A program made the translations under genes and the position numbers. From Durusdinium trenchii (lineage: Eukaryota > Sar > Dinophyceae > Suessiales > Symbiodiniaceae), in NCBI GenBank assembly GCA_963970005.1, contig CAXAMN010029027.1, forward strand, positions 1,722,287 to 1,786,286: a stretch of 64,000 bases of DNA, read 5' to 3'. Below the pieces are notes generated by a model, which made no database searches, was not told the origin of the DNA, and was given only the letters and a program-made list of their open reading frames with translations. Shown piece after piece: positions 1 to 11,581 of the stretch (position 1 is the stretch's first letter; each line of letters opens with the position of its first letter).

Positions 1-551
1 CATGTTTCTTCTAGCGCGATTCGTGGCGGTGGGAACACAAGCAACTCTCCAGGGCCGGAGCACGGCACGGTCATGTTTAGTTCCATTTGTTCAGCAGAAT
101 TATCATTGCTGTACTCAGAGCAGCCCCGTAACTTCGCACAAGCGATTAAGCGATTAGCCCAAGCGATTATATAAGCCATCAACCGCATAGCCAAAGCGAT
201 TAAGTGATTAAGAAGCGATTGAGCGATTAAGCTGTTACAGACGCAATCTGAAATGAAAAGAGGTTTTAATGATTCATGCAGTGCAGCGAGACATACACAC
301 AAAGATCAAGGCCAGTAAATCTAAAAATTGAAGTCTAAGACCTACCATGTACTGAAGAACAACACATTTTAAGAGTAGTTGACTGGACTCCCAAGCTGGT
401 CGGTGTATGCTTTCTCTCAGACCGCTTCAACCACTTCTTCGCCTCACCGGGGCGACCGTCACGCCCGAAGGTCGGTGGGTTTGAAACCGCTTTCCGACCC
501 GCTTCGAAGGTCGGTCGGTGCCTGAGGATTTCCTTGTTGGCCTTTCTACAG
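1..551. other. Left edge: non-coding sequence, probably intron
   Basis: No exon can be supported here. Positions 141-231 hold several copies of a short GCGATTA motif spaced irregularly, a low-complexity repeat. The stretch ends with a pyrimidine-rich tract and CAG at 549-551, which serves as the acceptor of the first recognisable exon, so it is most likely the intron upstream of that exon. Confidence 0.5.
141..231. repeat. Dispersed GCGATTA short repeats
   Basis: AAGCGATTA/GCGATTAAG motifs recur about seven times within 90 bases, in part back to back, in part separated by unrelated bases. No function is evident. Confidence 0.6.
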
Positions 552-624
552 CCGAATGGCATTGTCTATCTGTCCTATGCGGTGATGTTTGTGGCGATCC
601 TGATTCCCATCATCTTCGTTTGGG
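552..624 (+). CDS. Transporter-like gene, exon a
   Basis: The acceptor is CTTTCTACAG at 542-551 and the donor is GT at 625. It encodes PNGIVYLSYAVMFVAI and the rest of one membrane helix, ending with one base that completes a Gly codon with the next exon. Confidence 0.65.
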
Positions 625-3600
625 GTGCTGACATGAAGGATAAATGGACGCCTTGACGCTGTATCGATGAGTTGGAGATAGGGCGATAGAAATATCAATC
701 CCCTATAGGATAAGACAACGATTGATGTATACAATGGTCTTTACCCAACGAATATGGTTCTACTAAGGATTTTAGACTACAACACCAAGTCAATCAGAAT
801 TTTAACGATTTTTGAAGACAATTCGGGACTCCCCAAGGCCAAATGCCCAGAGAAACTGCCCAACAGTGTGCCGTTTTGGGCAGCGACCGGATGGTGCAAC
901 CAAGTTTGGGTGCACTGTCGGCTTTGTGTTTGTACCATACCTCCAAAAGGATCAACATGAAAGCATGGCCCCTGCGAAGGCCAGCTACCTCTGCAAACAG
1001 GTAGTTTTCCATTTCCAAGTTGACTTTGAAATTCCTGCAACAAGAGCGGATCAACTTTCCCTAGAAGTCCAGTTCGACGATTTTCGGCACCACCCAAGTA
1101 AAGTAAGTTCCTGAACTCGGATCACCAAGTCAGACCGTTAAACAAGTATGGTCGACCGGACCTTCAGGGTTTCTCTCGGGTTTCGCTGGTTTCGCTCGCT
1201 CCGCTTGGGTCAAGCAGACCGGAATTCTGGCCTCCAGGACTTGTCCATCGTATATCTTCAATATACTCTGGGAGGCATTGCGATCGGCCTTTTCGAAGGA
1301 ACCTTCTTGAGCGTCATCAGCGTGCTGGGAAAGAACACCAAGACCTTTGCGAGCCTCAGAAAGCAGGGAGGATGTTGCACAATTTTACATATGTTCATTC
1401 ATTTTGCCAAGTCGGACATCTCCATTTTTCTGGAACCTCCGCTTGGAAGGTATGCTCTCCGATTTGGGAAAAAACCACGAGGCGGCACCCCCGCTGTTCA
1501 GCCCTGCTCCCGGCGAGTGATTTTCAGACTCCGAAACGGTCGCTCGCGAGGCGATCGTCTCCGAAACGGTCACCGGCGAGTCGCACGCAGTGTGAGACAA
1601 CCCAATCGCTCGTCCCGCGACCGGGACTGGACTGATCCAGTTGGGGTGGGGCGGAGCTGAGGTCAATTTTTGGATCTACATCAAACCGAACCTCAGGTGA
1701 GGTCATTGGACCTTCCAAGCCAAGCTATATCAATAGTCTCCAATCATCTTCTCATCAAATGCCAACAGAGGTTGAAGGACCTGAACTAGACTATCCCAGT
1801 TCGGTATCCCAGGTGACGGGTCCTAGTTCAGGTCACTTGACCTCTCTTGGTATGCCAGTCCCATTGACAGCGAAGTCGTGCCGGTTTCGGTGCGCGGTCC
1901 AGGTGCCGTGTTTGGCCCACTCGTTCCTGTCCGGGTTCCGGTGCGCAGAGTCTTTGGCTCGGTGTCCCGGAAAGACTTCCTTAAGACCTTTGAAACAACT
2001 GGTTCACCGGGTTTTGTGGTGTAAACTGAGTAAATACCATGGTGCTTCGGGTTGATCTACCTTCACTTCAGGGTGCTTCGGGTGGGGACACTCAAACCAG
2101 GACCGGTCCTGGTTCGCACACGGCGCCGTTGGGACCGGTCGAATCCTTCAGGATCATGGGCGCTCCGTTGGGCTTCGCGGTGCACAACATTCTGCTGGGC
2201 AGCCTGGTCCCCAAAGGCGCCGCAAAAAGCGACGAGCGAGCCGAAGCCAACGGCCGGTATTGGGTGCGGCACGCGGCACGCGGCACGCGGCACGTGGGAC
2301 GTGCGTGCGTGGGACGTGGTTTCACGTGGGACGTGGGACGTGCGTGGGAAGCAGTTGGGACATCAACAGGAGAAGGGAAACGGGTGATGTGAATGGTCAT
2401 GGGTGATGGCTGTCGGCTGTCCGTCCGTGGCTGGTCCGAAGACCTCGAAAACCCGGAACACCACGGAGCGGTCCGGTGTCCGGATTCTGGTTCGACCGGA
2501 CACCGGGACATGGAGTGTAACATCTGGTTTTTTGGCTTTGAGGGGGGGGTTGACATATCATCCATATATGGTTTATGTAGAAATGAGTGTTATCGGGGGT
2601 TGCGTTTTATATAGACATTATAGACATGAGTGTGTTCAAAAGGCACGTGCTTAGCTTCGTGGCCACCCTGAACAGGCTTTGAAGTCATATACTACGTCTA
2701 TTCTGTCGCTTGCATCCCATTTGCTGTGGTGATCTTCCATCGCTATGCTCCCAGACCAGACGTCAACAGTGACGGGAAAGGATGCCAAGTCTTCTTGCGG
2801 TCCTTGCGGCAGCCGAATCAATGGCTACCTGCGATGATTCCCTGGTTTATTGCGAAGTTCTTTGGCAATTTTGTGATGGAGGAGCGGGATGGGAGCAAGA
2901 TGGTCCTTCTTTAACTATTTTTCCAACACTCACCTAAAACCTTCCAGGAGATGGTTCGTTCCAGCTGCCAACTGCGCTCAACCAAAAACAGTGCACCCTT
3001 CTTTCACTGTCCTAAAAACCGTTGACACACCAAAACACAGTTCCGCATTTCTTTCACCGCCTCTGCCGCTCCAAAAGAAACGGCGTTCAAACGGCGCAGG
3101 ACGCGTTTCCGCTGCTCTATTCCACCTTCAACACCGAGTACGTCCCAGTCTTTGGTCCGGCGAGCACCAGCCCCAAGACCCTCGGCGAACTGGCCGGTTC
3201 CCCCTTGGCCCGGGGAAACGAAAGGCAGGTCCGATGGTCTCCTAGACTGGTGGATGAAATAGATCCCCAGAACATGGAGACGGTTTGTCTCTTCACTTCT
3301 TTGGGGGTTGGATGAATCAAAATTCTACATGACTCCAGATGACCCGCGAAGTCCCAAGACCCATGGGAGTTTGACCTGGTGCAAAACACACATTTCTGTC
3401 AACCCATGTTTCGGTATGACCAGATCCAGTAAAATGAGATCTTTGAGCCATAGCGACCGCTATCCTTGTGCATGTGCTTGTGTGTTTGCACATACAAAAA
3501 ACAATCCAATTTGTTCAATCCATTTATTCCCTCCCACATCTCCCACATCTCTTCGTTTGGCTCTTGGGATCATCGCCCAAAAACCCTCCTGGCTGCTCCT

Positions 3601-4386
3601 GGCGCCCAATGGGCCAATGCACCGGCTTGAAGGTGCGATTGGCCAATTCAGTCCACATTATACTTGGAACATTTTTATGTAATGGTTGCTCCGGAGGATG
3701 CCAGTGCAGTATACCTCAAAACAAAGCGTGCGCCCCCCACAAACAGGCCTTGCGTACTTAAAGGGTGTGGTTCTTGCAGTGGAAGAGCCTTGCATGTTGG
3801 TGGCATCGAGTGGACATATCTGCTAATTATCGTTTTGAATGTGGATAGAAATGTCCTTTGTGCCACTTTGACCCACAGCCAACAACCCCACACGACCAAC
3901 CCATGCCCAAGACCACAACGGCGGGACCGGTATAGGCTGGTATAGGCTTTGACAGTGACCCCATCACGTCCCTGCCACCCTGCCAGACCTCATGACCACG
4001 ACCATTCCATGCAGCATCATAGTCTCATAGAGTTTCCCATGCCCAACAGCCAAGAATTATGGCCACACAAGTATGGCCACACAGCGAAGCGGTCGTCTGT
4101 TGGGCAGCTGGTAGATCTTTTTTTTGGGTGACCTAAATGAATCCTGAGTCGTCCTTTTTTGCTGTCGTGAGGATCCCTTTCAAATACTACACGTCCCTCT
4201 ATTGGTTCGTGCTGATGGCCTTCGGGGACACGATCAGCCGCCGTGTTCCCCAGTTCTTGCACCTGCGCACCTGGCGCTCCTGGGGCCTCTGGATTGTGAT
4301 CTCGATCATTTTGTGCATCGGAGGTGGAGCGGAGCTGGGACTAGCAAAAGTGGAGGGCTTGGATGGATGTGAAGATGTAGTAGTAC

Positions 4387-4420
<34 letters not shown>

Positions 4421-4430
4421 NNNNNNNNNN

Positions 4431-4464
<34 letters not shown>

Positions 4465-4677
4465 CGTTGTTGGCAGAAACCGCCATGCTCAAAAAGATTT
4501 GGGCAACACTTGGATTTGGTTGGGAGGTTTCTCTTGGGATATCGATCGAGCCGTCCATCGCCAAGTAGCTCGCCAGGTGAGGCGCTGAATTTTCTACTGA
4601 TCCCCATCGTCACGGGCGTTGCGGCCGGCGTGGCCTACTTCGGCAACGGGCTCATCTACGGGCTCTCAGCCAAGTAG
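552..4677 (+). CDS. Multi-pass membrane protein, transporter-like (3' six exons)
   Basis: Six exons join in one frame: 552-624, 1275-1350, 2152-2216, 2676 to about 2892 (or 2898), 4172-4323 and 4577-4677, ending in TAG. The 5' part lies left of the window. The product is very hydrophobic, with likely membrane helices in VMFVAILIPIIF, IAIGLFEGTFLSVISV, VYSVACIPFAVVIF, WLPAMIPWFIAKFF, LYWFVLMAF, LWIVISIILCI and FLLIPIVTGVAAGVAYF. FGDTISRR after one helix and GNGLIYGLSAK at the C-terminus resemble, loosely, solute carriers such as the equilibrative nucleoside transporters, but I do not recognise the family and assign no substrate. Splice phases agree at every junction checked. Three donors are non-canonical: GA at 1351 and GC at 2217 fit phase uniquely, and the donor after exon 4 must be GA (2893 or 2899). 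The last intron holds a (TAG)n run and an assembly gap. Confidence 0.75.
1275..1350 (+). CDS. Transporter-like gene, exon b
   Basis: It encodes IAIGLFEGTFLSVISVLGKN and four further residues. The acceptor is GGGAG at 1270-1274. The donor reads GA (1351-1352); ending the exon at 1350 is the choice that keeps the frame into the next exon, so this looks like a GA-AG intron. Confidence 0.7.
2152..2216 (+). CDS. Transporter-like gene, exon c
   Basis: The acceptor is ATCCTTCAG ending at 2151. It encodes IMGAPLGFAVHNILLGSLVPK. A GC donor at 2217 (AAAG|GCGCC) gives the phase needed by the next exon; the nearby GT at 2207 does not. Confidence 0.65.
2676..2892 (+). CDS. Transporter-like gene, exon d
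   Basis: The acceptor is CTGAACAG ending at 2675. It encodes FEVIYYVYSVACIPFAVVIF, a hydrophilic stretch, then NQWLPAMIPWFIAKFFGNF. The 3' end is uncertain: a GA donor after 2892 or after 2898 keeps the frame into the next exon. Confidence 0.65.
4172..4323 (+). CDS. Transporter-like gene, exon e
   Basis: It encodes IPFKYYTSLYWFVLMAFGDT, then ISRRVPQFLHL and LWIVISIILCI. A T-rich tract and GTGAG precede it; the donor is GT at 4324. It ends with one base that joins the next exon to give the sequence CIGGEALNF. Confidence 0.7.
4421..4430. repeat. 10-N assembly gap inside a (TAG)n microsatellite
   Basis: A TAG trinucleotide run from about 4378 to 4464 is interrupted by ten N. It lies in the last intron of the transporter-like gene. 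True repeat length cannot be read. Confidence 0.95.
4577..4677 (+). CDS. Transporter-like gene, terminal exon f
   Basis: The acceptor is CTCGCCAG ending at 4576. It encodes EALNFLLIPIVTGVAAGVAY, then FGNGLIYGLSAK and a TAG stop at 4675-4677. It is the C-terminal membrane helix and tail. Confidence 0.75.
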
Positions 4678-4920
4678 CTGGGCAAACGCTGGGAGACGGG
4701 TCGTCGATCCCCTCCCCCTATAAAGGTGTGTACAAGTGGTCAGACACGAAGACCCCCCCAAAGATTCCCTTTTGGGTCAGGAACATGGTTTTTTGGGGCA
4801 TCAGGTTTTAAGGCAACGCTTTTTGTCAATTCTGATTCTGATTGTGATGATTTCGCATGAACCGACCTGTGGACAAGTCAAGATCAGCTAACAGGAATCA
4901 CAAGGAATAACTTTTCGTTT

Positions 4921-4965
4921 GCTTGCTTGCTTGCTTCCTTGCTTGCTCGCTTGCTTGCTTGCTTG
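4921..4965. repeat. (GCTT)n microsatellite
   Basis: Nearly perfect GCTT tetranucleotide repeats with two interruptions. Confidence 0.9.
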
Positions 4966-6629
4966 GTTCACATTTTATATATTTTGGTGTCTTACTTTCC
5001 CCAAGTGCACCACTTTGAGTTTCACCATGTTTCACCTATCTTGGTACCTCAGTCAGACTGAGTCCATGGGCTTTGGGCCCCGTGTTTCTGTGCATTGTTT
5101 TAAGTTCAAATACAGTTCAACTGCTTAACTTGGGCTTAATTGTTCGTCCACAGCTTTGTGGATTGTGGATAAACAGTGAAGTCAACTGCAAATCAACGGC
5201 TGAACTGTTCAATCAAATGCCTAACTGTTGAATTTGTTTAATTCTGTTGAGATTGGTGTCCTCCAACTCTGGATGTTCTCTTCTTGTGAAGTTCTTCAGC
5301 GTTTTTCCCTACCAGAGCAGGCATTTTGCCCTATTCTTCAGCCGCGTTGGTTGCTTGGCCAACTTGCTTGGCCTTGACCGTCGCCTCTGTGTTGCGAACG
5401 GTTGAAACACAGAACACGTCTACCGTGCTTGGCCTTGACCGTCCCTTCCGTCCGTCTCCGTTGTGGGTCGGTCCCAGGTACATCGATGCCCACGTGCCAC
5501 TGGAGCATCGTGCCTCGGGTGTCGTTGCGACGACGAGGACGAGTGGTTTCGGGACCAGACTCGAGGTGTGTCCAAACACCCGCGCAGAACAGCGTCGAAC
5601 GCATCACCCTTCTGCGAAGGCACTGGGATCCCTATAGGAATTTGGGTTTCTCTCTCTCTCTCTCTCTGTGGGTTTGCGCTCATGGAAGTGGAGTTCACCC
5701 CCTTGTTTTGAGAGGATGAACTCCTCGTCTTCCGAAATCGGGGTGCCATCCACTTCCATTTCATCGTTCCACCAAGTGTAGAAAGGAGGGCGATCAGTTC
5801 TTGTGGAACATCACTGATGTGCGACGGTGCCTGATCCAGAGATCTCCTACCCTTCCGGTCAAACACATAGCAGTGAGAACTCTCCAGCTTCGGTGTCCGG
5901 AAAAAACCGGAAAACGACCACCCCAGGTGTTCGGCACCCAGTGTCTGCTCGTTGGATCGAGCGAACGAACTTCACATCCAGGTCTGCTCCGTCTCGTCAT
6001 CGAGTTTCACACCCACAAGTTTCAACACCTCCTCTAAGAACCCTGATTCTTACCTCACAACAACAGTACAACTCCCAATGAATAGAAAAGGGCAAACAAA
6101 AACGTCCGTCAAGACCCGCACGTCTTCCGGTCTTTTTTCTTCGTCGCTTCCCTTCCGGTGCCACGACGAGACGAGACGAGACGCGAACGGAGGCTACACC
6201 TCTTACAACCTCTGGTGCTTCGCAGGGGACTTGGCGGGCTACGCCGGGCAAGGGCATCTCTCAGTGGAGATTGCCCGCTCGGTGTGTGAAGGGAGGCATT
6301 ACACCTATGTGTGCCATGAACATCCCACAAGCACGCGCACGCACCTCGCAAGTGGTGTGGGAGTGTGGGGGTGTGAGTGGAGAAGGTGTGAAAGGTGGGG
6401 AGGGGATGGGAGTGGGTGATGGTGTGTCCTTTTTGAGAGCGGAACGGAAGGATTGAGATGTTCGACATAATGACAGGTTACCTTTAGGTTACCTTTGGAG
6501 CGTTGGGTCCTTGCCACCCTTCTGTGTTCAGAACGAGGGTCGGATGGGGTGTGGGTGGGACAGGTACCCCAAAAAGGCGACCGAATCAGGATCCGTCTCA
6601 TCGGACGAGTGGAACCTTTGGAACCTCTA

Positions 6630-6726
6630 CGAGGACCCTCCTGGCAGGCTCTTTGGAGACCCTAACAGGTGGGAAACATGGACACCGGACTTGTCACCAG
6701 GAAACACCTGTTGGAGGGTGCTGGTC
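6630..6726. mobile_element. MITE-like hairpin, divergent copy
   Basis: The ends read GAGGACCCTCC and GGAGGGTGCTGGT, imperfect inverted repeats. The interior carries GGTGGGAAACATGGACACC, related to the GGTGGTT..TGGACACCCC core of the other copies. It is a degenerate member of the small hairpin family. Confidence 0.4.
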
Positions 6727-7214
6727 TAGTGTTCTATTTTTTGTTTCCATCGCGAACAGGGTGGTTTTCCGATGTCCATGTAAGTGAGAAGCTGAGGGTA
6801 AGCCGCCTTTCAGGGAGAACATGGAGCCCTTGAAGTTGAAGTTGATCGCAGTGAGTTGAGGTGGCTTTTTTGGGTCGTGAGCTTCTCCAATTTGCACGAC
6901 AGTCCCTTTTACTGGCCTGGGCCACCTTCGGCCTGGAAGGCTTCCAACCACTAAGTTCACAGCTGTGCTACCGAACAACCAATTGTTTATCACTAAGGGT
7001 TTTACAACACTCCAGGTCGTTCGCATGCTAAAAAAGGGGTGTGACTCCCAACACATGGTCTGAAACCTCCTCTGCGAAGGGTGAGTTCACAGCCATTCTC
7101 AGAATGATTTGTTCTCTTCACCTCGGGTGCTTGGCGAAGGATCCATGGTGAAAAGTCACAAGTGTCTTCTTGGTACGTTACATTGGAATCATATAAAACA
7201 CATGGTCACAAGTG

Positions 7215-7295
7215 CCAGCACCTTCCAACAGGTGGTTTTTGGACACCCCTTAACCACTAAGAGGCTATTCATAGACACCTCTTGGAAGGTGCTGG
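7215..7295. mobile_element. MITE-like hairpin element, 81 bp
   Basis: It has perfect 13-bp terminal inverted repeats, CCAGCACCTTCCA (7215-7227) and TGGAAGGTGCTGG (7283-7295). The interior contains GGTGGTTTTTGGACACCCCT and GAGGCTATTCATAGACACC, which match, in inverted orientation, the interior of the copy at 25273-25364. No coding capacity. Confidence 0.65.
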
Positions 7296-8060
7296 TCTTC
7301 ACTGTTTCTTGTTTGTTGCATCCTAGGCATGTCGGCATGGCTCTGTACATGCTAGATGTCCTGGGTCCGCCCTCCATCCGCTTTTTGGGTGTTCCAAGGA
7401 GCCCGTGGGACTGAGCGCCCCGGAAAGCCCCGTCCCTGGGCGCTTGGCCCGGGCGGTGCGGAAGCTGGGCATCCGCAAGTGGAGAGCCGAGTGGAGAGCG
7501 AACTGGGCTCCTAGTTGTCCATCGAGAAGGTCTAAGGCCTCCAAAAGGCGTCCCTTTTTGGGTCCTCCAAACTTCAAACATGAACCGATTGGATGCGTTT
7601 TGGACCAAGTTCTACACCGCCCTGTTTCTGTGGGTGCCAATGCATCTGGTGCTCCGCGTGCTCCACTTGAGGATGACCCTCCTTCCTTCGCAGAACGCTT
7701 TGAACATCAGTTGTTTCGACCATCACCCGCGATCCTGCGGACCCCAAAAAGGCTTCCGCACTTGGGCCGCGTCGGAGACGCGAGACCGAGCTTGGCACAG
7801 CTGCTTTCTGGAAATTAGCCCCCCCTTCGTCCTTTGGAGCGGCTCGACTCTTTTCGAGCTCCGAGCCCTTTTTCTTTGTAATTTACTGTAATTATTTGTA
7901 AACAAATCCCCTTTGAAGGCGCTCCTCAAGCTTCCAGTGTGCCCCTACAGGGCAATGCTGCATAGTCATAGGAAACCCAACATGTAATTTTTTGGCTTCC
8001 TGGAAGGTCCTGGACCTGCTAGCTTGTGCCTCGTGGACCGGTTTAACAGCTGGGGCGCAG

Positions 8061-8189
8061 GCTGAAATTCTTCGTGCCACCTGCAGTGCCTCAGCCCATC
8101 CTCTTCTTCTTGCTGGAAGAGACGGACCCATCCGCCTCGGTGATCGTGTTGGCCGCTGTGCATCCGAAGGCGACGACCGTCGATCGTCG
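8061..8189 (+). CDS. Candidate exon, unknown protein
   Basis: It is bounded by GGGGCGCAG| and |GTCGTTTTG. It encodes LKFFVPPAVPQPILFFLLEE and then TDPSASVIVLAAVHPKATTVDRR, which reads like protein and is GC-rich as the firm exons are. It may be a 5' exon of the long gene that starts to be recognisable at 15.3 kb, but I have no phase link. Confidence 0.4.
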
Positions 8190-11002
8190 GTCGTTTTGGG
8201 GGCTTGGAGGACGACCATTCGGGGGTGGGGTGGGGATGGACCTATAGGCTCAATGGATCTGATTTCTGTATCTTTTTTCACATTGGTGATTCTGTTTTTT
8301 AGGCTTTGCCCTCAATATATGTCTATAGAAGGCATTGGTTCGGGACTTCTGGGCTACGCTTGTAGGTTTTGTTTGGTGCGGTGGGTGATGGTTGGAATCC
8401 AAGGTCTCCAGGACTCAACTCACTGCGCCAGGTCCGAAGCCTCCAGCGCCAGAGAGCCATCCATGGATCTGCTGAGGGTTCGGAGGAGAGCCATCCATGG
8501 AGTTTTTGGGCACCTCCTCCATCTTCCTCCCCTCCTCCAAACCTTTCTCTCCAAACCTGGAATGCCAGGTGCGTGGGAAAGTCTGGAAAGAGGTGATGGT
8601 CTTTCGCGACTTGCGCTCGGTGCAGATCTTCAAGATCGATTCCTATGGTCACCAGCACTACAGGCCCCGGCCGTCTTCCGCACGGTCGGGTCCTCCCGAA
8701 GCCTGGTGCACCGGGAGAACCGCCGCGGGGCATCGGAGCTTAAGGAAGCAAGTGGCAAGCGGACGGTCCGGCTTTTTGGACTGGCAAGCGGTCACACAGT
8801 CTACCAAGAGACTGAGGAAAGGGTAGGTATGACGTATGACTGTCAGAGCATCTGCAAGATGAAGACAGGCATGTCCAGCAGTTCCAAAAGGAATGGTTTG
8901 CAGCCTCCCCAAATGAGTGGATCATGGGCACCCCCTTTGGAACTGCTGGCCCTGTCGCAGGTTTCTCCGTGAGCCACTTGGCGCGCAAGCGCGCGCCCGG
9001 TCACGGGCCCTCATTCCGCATCGACACACGGATACCAGCCATGAAACTGCCAATCCTTGATGGGGAGATCTTGCGCCCTCCCATGAATCAAGGATTCGCT
9101 TGTGAAACTGCCTTCATCCCTATGAAACTCCCCATCAAACCGGGGCGAACGTGAAGTCCAAGTCCGGCACCATGGAGCCGCGACGGATGCCCCCGTCCCC
9201 CGCGGTCGGATCTTCGCTCAGATCGCTGGAGTATACCACCAACGCACGCTATTGCCTGGCAGAGAAGCAGCCGAGTCCAAATGATCGCGAAGATCCATGG
9301 CCGGTGCCTTGGAGAAAGGCTGAACATGACCCGACTCGGAGGATATCAAGAGGCTCAGCGAGTGGGTGAACGTTGTTTTCTTGCGTTCCTTCTTTTCAGC
9401 CAACTGAATTCTTTCAGGTCCACTCAGTTACTACTAGTAACAAGTGCCTTACTACTAGTAACGAGAGTCATTTGTTGAGTTCTGTTCCTTGTGGAGCGGA
9501 CGCCGCGCGTGCACCCTTTTCTGACTGCAGCGTTCGGTCAGGACTGGGGCCGCTACGAGGCGGGACAGCCCGATTTGTTGCTCAGCGGCGGTGGTCTTTA
9601 CTTTGGAAGGGAAGAACGGAAGAAGTTGATGGGGGGAGGGATTTGGGGAGGCACCGAAGAAGGCACAATGCAAGCCTCCGGAAGTTGGGGGAAGTGGCGC
9701 GTGAAGTTCAGCGAGAAACTGCCTCCTTTGGGATTGGCGCCAAGCTCATTTTAAAGTTGACAAGTGTTTGTAACATTGGTTCAGATTTCCACGGGGGTCC
9801 CATGAAGGAATGAAGTGACATCGACTCAGAAAGCATTCAAGTCGAATAAAAATAAAACAAGTGGATCTTGTGGGTGTTGCAAGATTTGTGAGGTGCTTCT
9901 TGTTGCCCTTGGTGGTTTGATCCACTTAAGCACAGAAGCCCAAGACAGAATCCACAGGATGAGTTTGGGTTGACCAAATTGGTCATTCCTTGGACCGACA
10001 TGTCTTGGACCGACCCTTTGTGTTGTATCGGCTATATCGATGGATGTCACGATCAGGAAAACAATAAGCTCATTCTTGCTGAACAAGGTGCAGTGACTGC
10101 TTTCAGGCTTTCGACCTTTTTGTCACCTTGAGGACGTTCTATGACGAGATGGACAAAGTTGAACCTTTTCTTTAAGCGTTCAATGCGACACCCTCTATGA
10201 ACTTGCATCTCTTTCTGCTGAGGAATATGCAAGACAAGCCGCCCACTGTGGCAACATGGCCTCAAGATCAGCAAGTGGGGCGGTGGTTTCTGCATGTTTC
10301 TGCCGTTTTTTTTTTCAGATCTGGCTGTGGGCACCCTTGTTGACCCTGAACATGAATAGATCCCTTTGTAAGAGATGTTCAACCTGCCATAGTTGGGCGA
10401 AAAAGGTGACGGCTGACTCACAGCCATCCTGCTTCAGCTCTCAGCTGAGACAGCTTCGTGATCCGAAAGTGAGTTTTCAAGCTCCCCGGGTCTGATTGGA
10501 CCTCGTCATGATTGGATCAACTTCGCTCGGAGTCACATGGAGCACAGAGCTCGGGGTGTTTAGATGTGTTTTAATCGTCGTCCCATGGATGGGGCCATGG
10601 ATGTGATATGACAGGGGCACCCTGTCCTCCTTCCTCCATGGGAGACTCGCATGAGAGCACTCAGTTCCCCCAATGGAACTGCTGGTAGATCCTGAAAATC
10701 CTTGCTGGAATGATCGGTCGAGGTGACCAAGGCTCTGAAAACGAGAAGAGTGGAGATAAGAAGACGTCAGAGGTGTTTCCAAGAAGACCACAACTTCGAG
10801 TCTCCCAGTCAAAGCAGAACTTTTCCAAGAGAACCGTCGTCCTCTTGAAATGACGACCGCGGGTCGCCTGTGCCGGGCAGCATTGGCCAAAACGGAGGCC
10901 ACCCACCCGACCCCACACGATGAACCAAAGAGACCACCCCCCAAAAAGGGAGTTCACGGGGACCACCGTCCTCGCCCTGGTTCCACCCCAGATGGACTCC
11001 AG
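8190..11002. other. Mostly non-coding stretch
   Basis: No firm exon. One possible exon lies near 8595-8690 (encoding VMVFRDLRSVQIFKIDSYGH) with weak boundaries. An imperfect inverted repeat occupies about 9040-9140. Nothing else is supported. Confidence 0.45.
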
Positions 11003-11093
11003 GAACCCACGGACCTTGTGCACGGCACGGCCAAGCTGCCGCAGGTGATGTCGCGGACCATCGTCAAGGACGTGCACAGCGACGGCAGCGCCG
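11003..11093 (+). CDS. Candidate exon, unknown protein
   Basis: It is bounded by GGACTCCAG| and |GTGCTGGG. It encodes EPTDLVHGTAKLPQVMSRTI and VKDVHSDGSA. It is protein-like and GC-rich, but not assigned; its phase does not directly match the next candidate at 11433. Confidence 0.35.
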
Positions 11094-11432
11094 GTGCTGG
11101 GACGGGGAAGAAGGATCCGCCCCTCGGACGGGGAGAAGGAAGGCTCCGCAGAGTGGACGTGGGGGATGCGTGGGACAAGGTGGGTGTGGGGACCAGGAAA
11201 CAAGGGACCCGAGCTGGGACGAAGTAGGAACATCGTTATACAAGTTATATATCGAGCTATAGAATTAAAACATTGCCAAAGAGAGAGAAACAGGTAAAAT
11301 CCCATTGAACCTGGTATTGGACACCGTTTCTATCTCTTTGGGGACCACTAGACTATAGGGTGCTTAGTTCGCATGTTTGCACTAGTCATTACCACTCCCC
11401 AGGTACCCGGCGCGTTCTCCACCGTCCTCCAG

Positions 11433-11581
11433 GTTGGACGACAGCGAGGAGTGGTCGGACGGGGAGCCCAGCGACGACGAGACGGAGCAGGAGCGGAAGG
11501 AGCGCACCGCCCCCCGGCGGTCAGCGGTCGATGTTGGATGGGTTGACCCAGGGGCTGTCGGGCCGGAAGACCCAAAGAGAG
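11433..11581 (+). CDS. Candidate exon encoding an acidic segment
   Basis: The acceptor is CCGTCCTCCAG and the donor is GAGAG|GTAGGTG, a strong consensus. It encodes LDDSEEWSDGEPSDDETEQE followed by a basic stretch. The charge-rich composition points to a linker. It may belong to the 5' part of the long gene downstream; no family assigned. Confidence 0.45.

Larger units (their letters stand above)
4678..8060. other. Mostly non-coding stretch
   Basis: No exon here passes my test of protein-like sequence plus usable splice sites. The stretch holds a GCTT tetranucleotide run (4921-4965), a TC run (5648-5667) and two MITE-like hairpins (about 6630-6726 and 7215-7295). A weakly protein-like segment at 6186-6300 (encoding GGYTSYNLWCFAGDLAGYAG) could be an exon but has no convincing acceptor. 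Confidence 0.5.
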
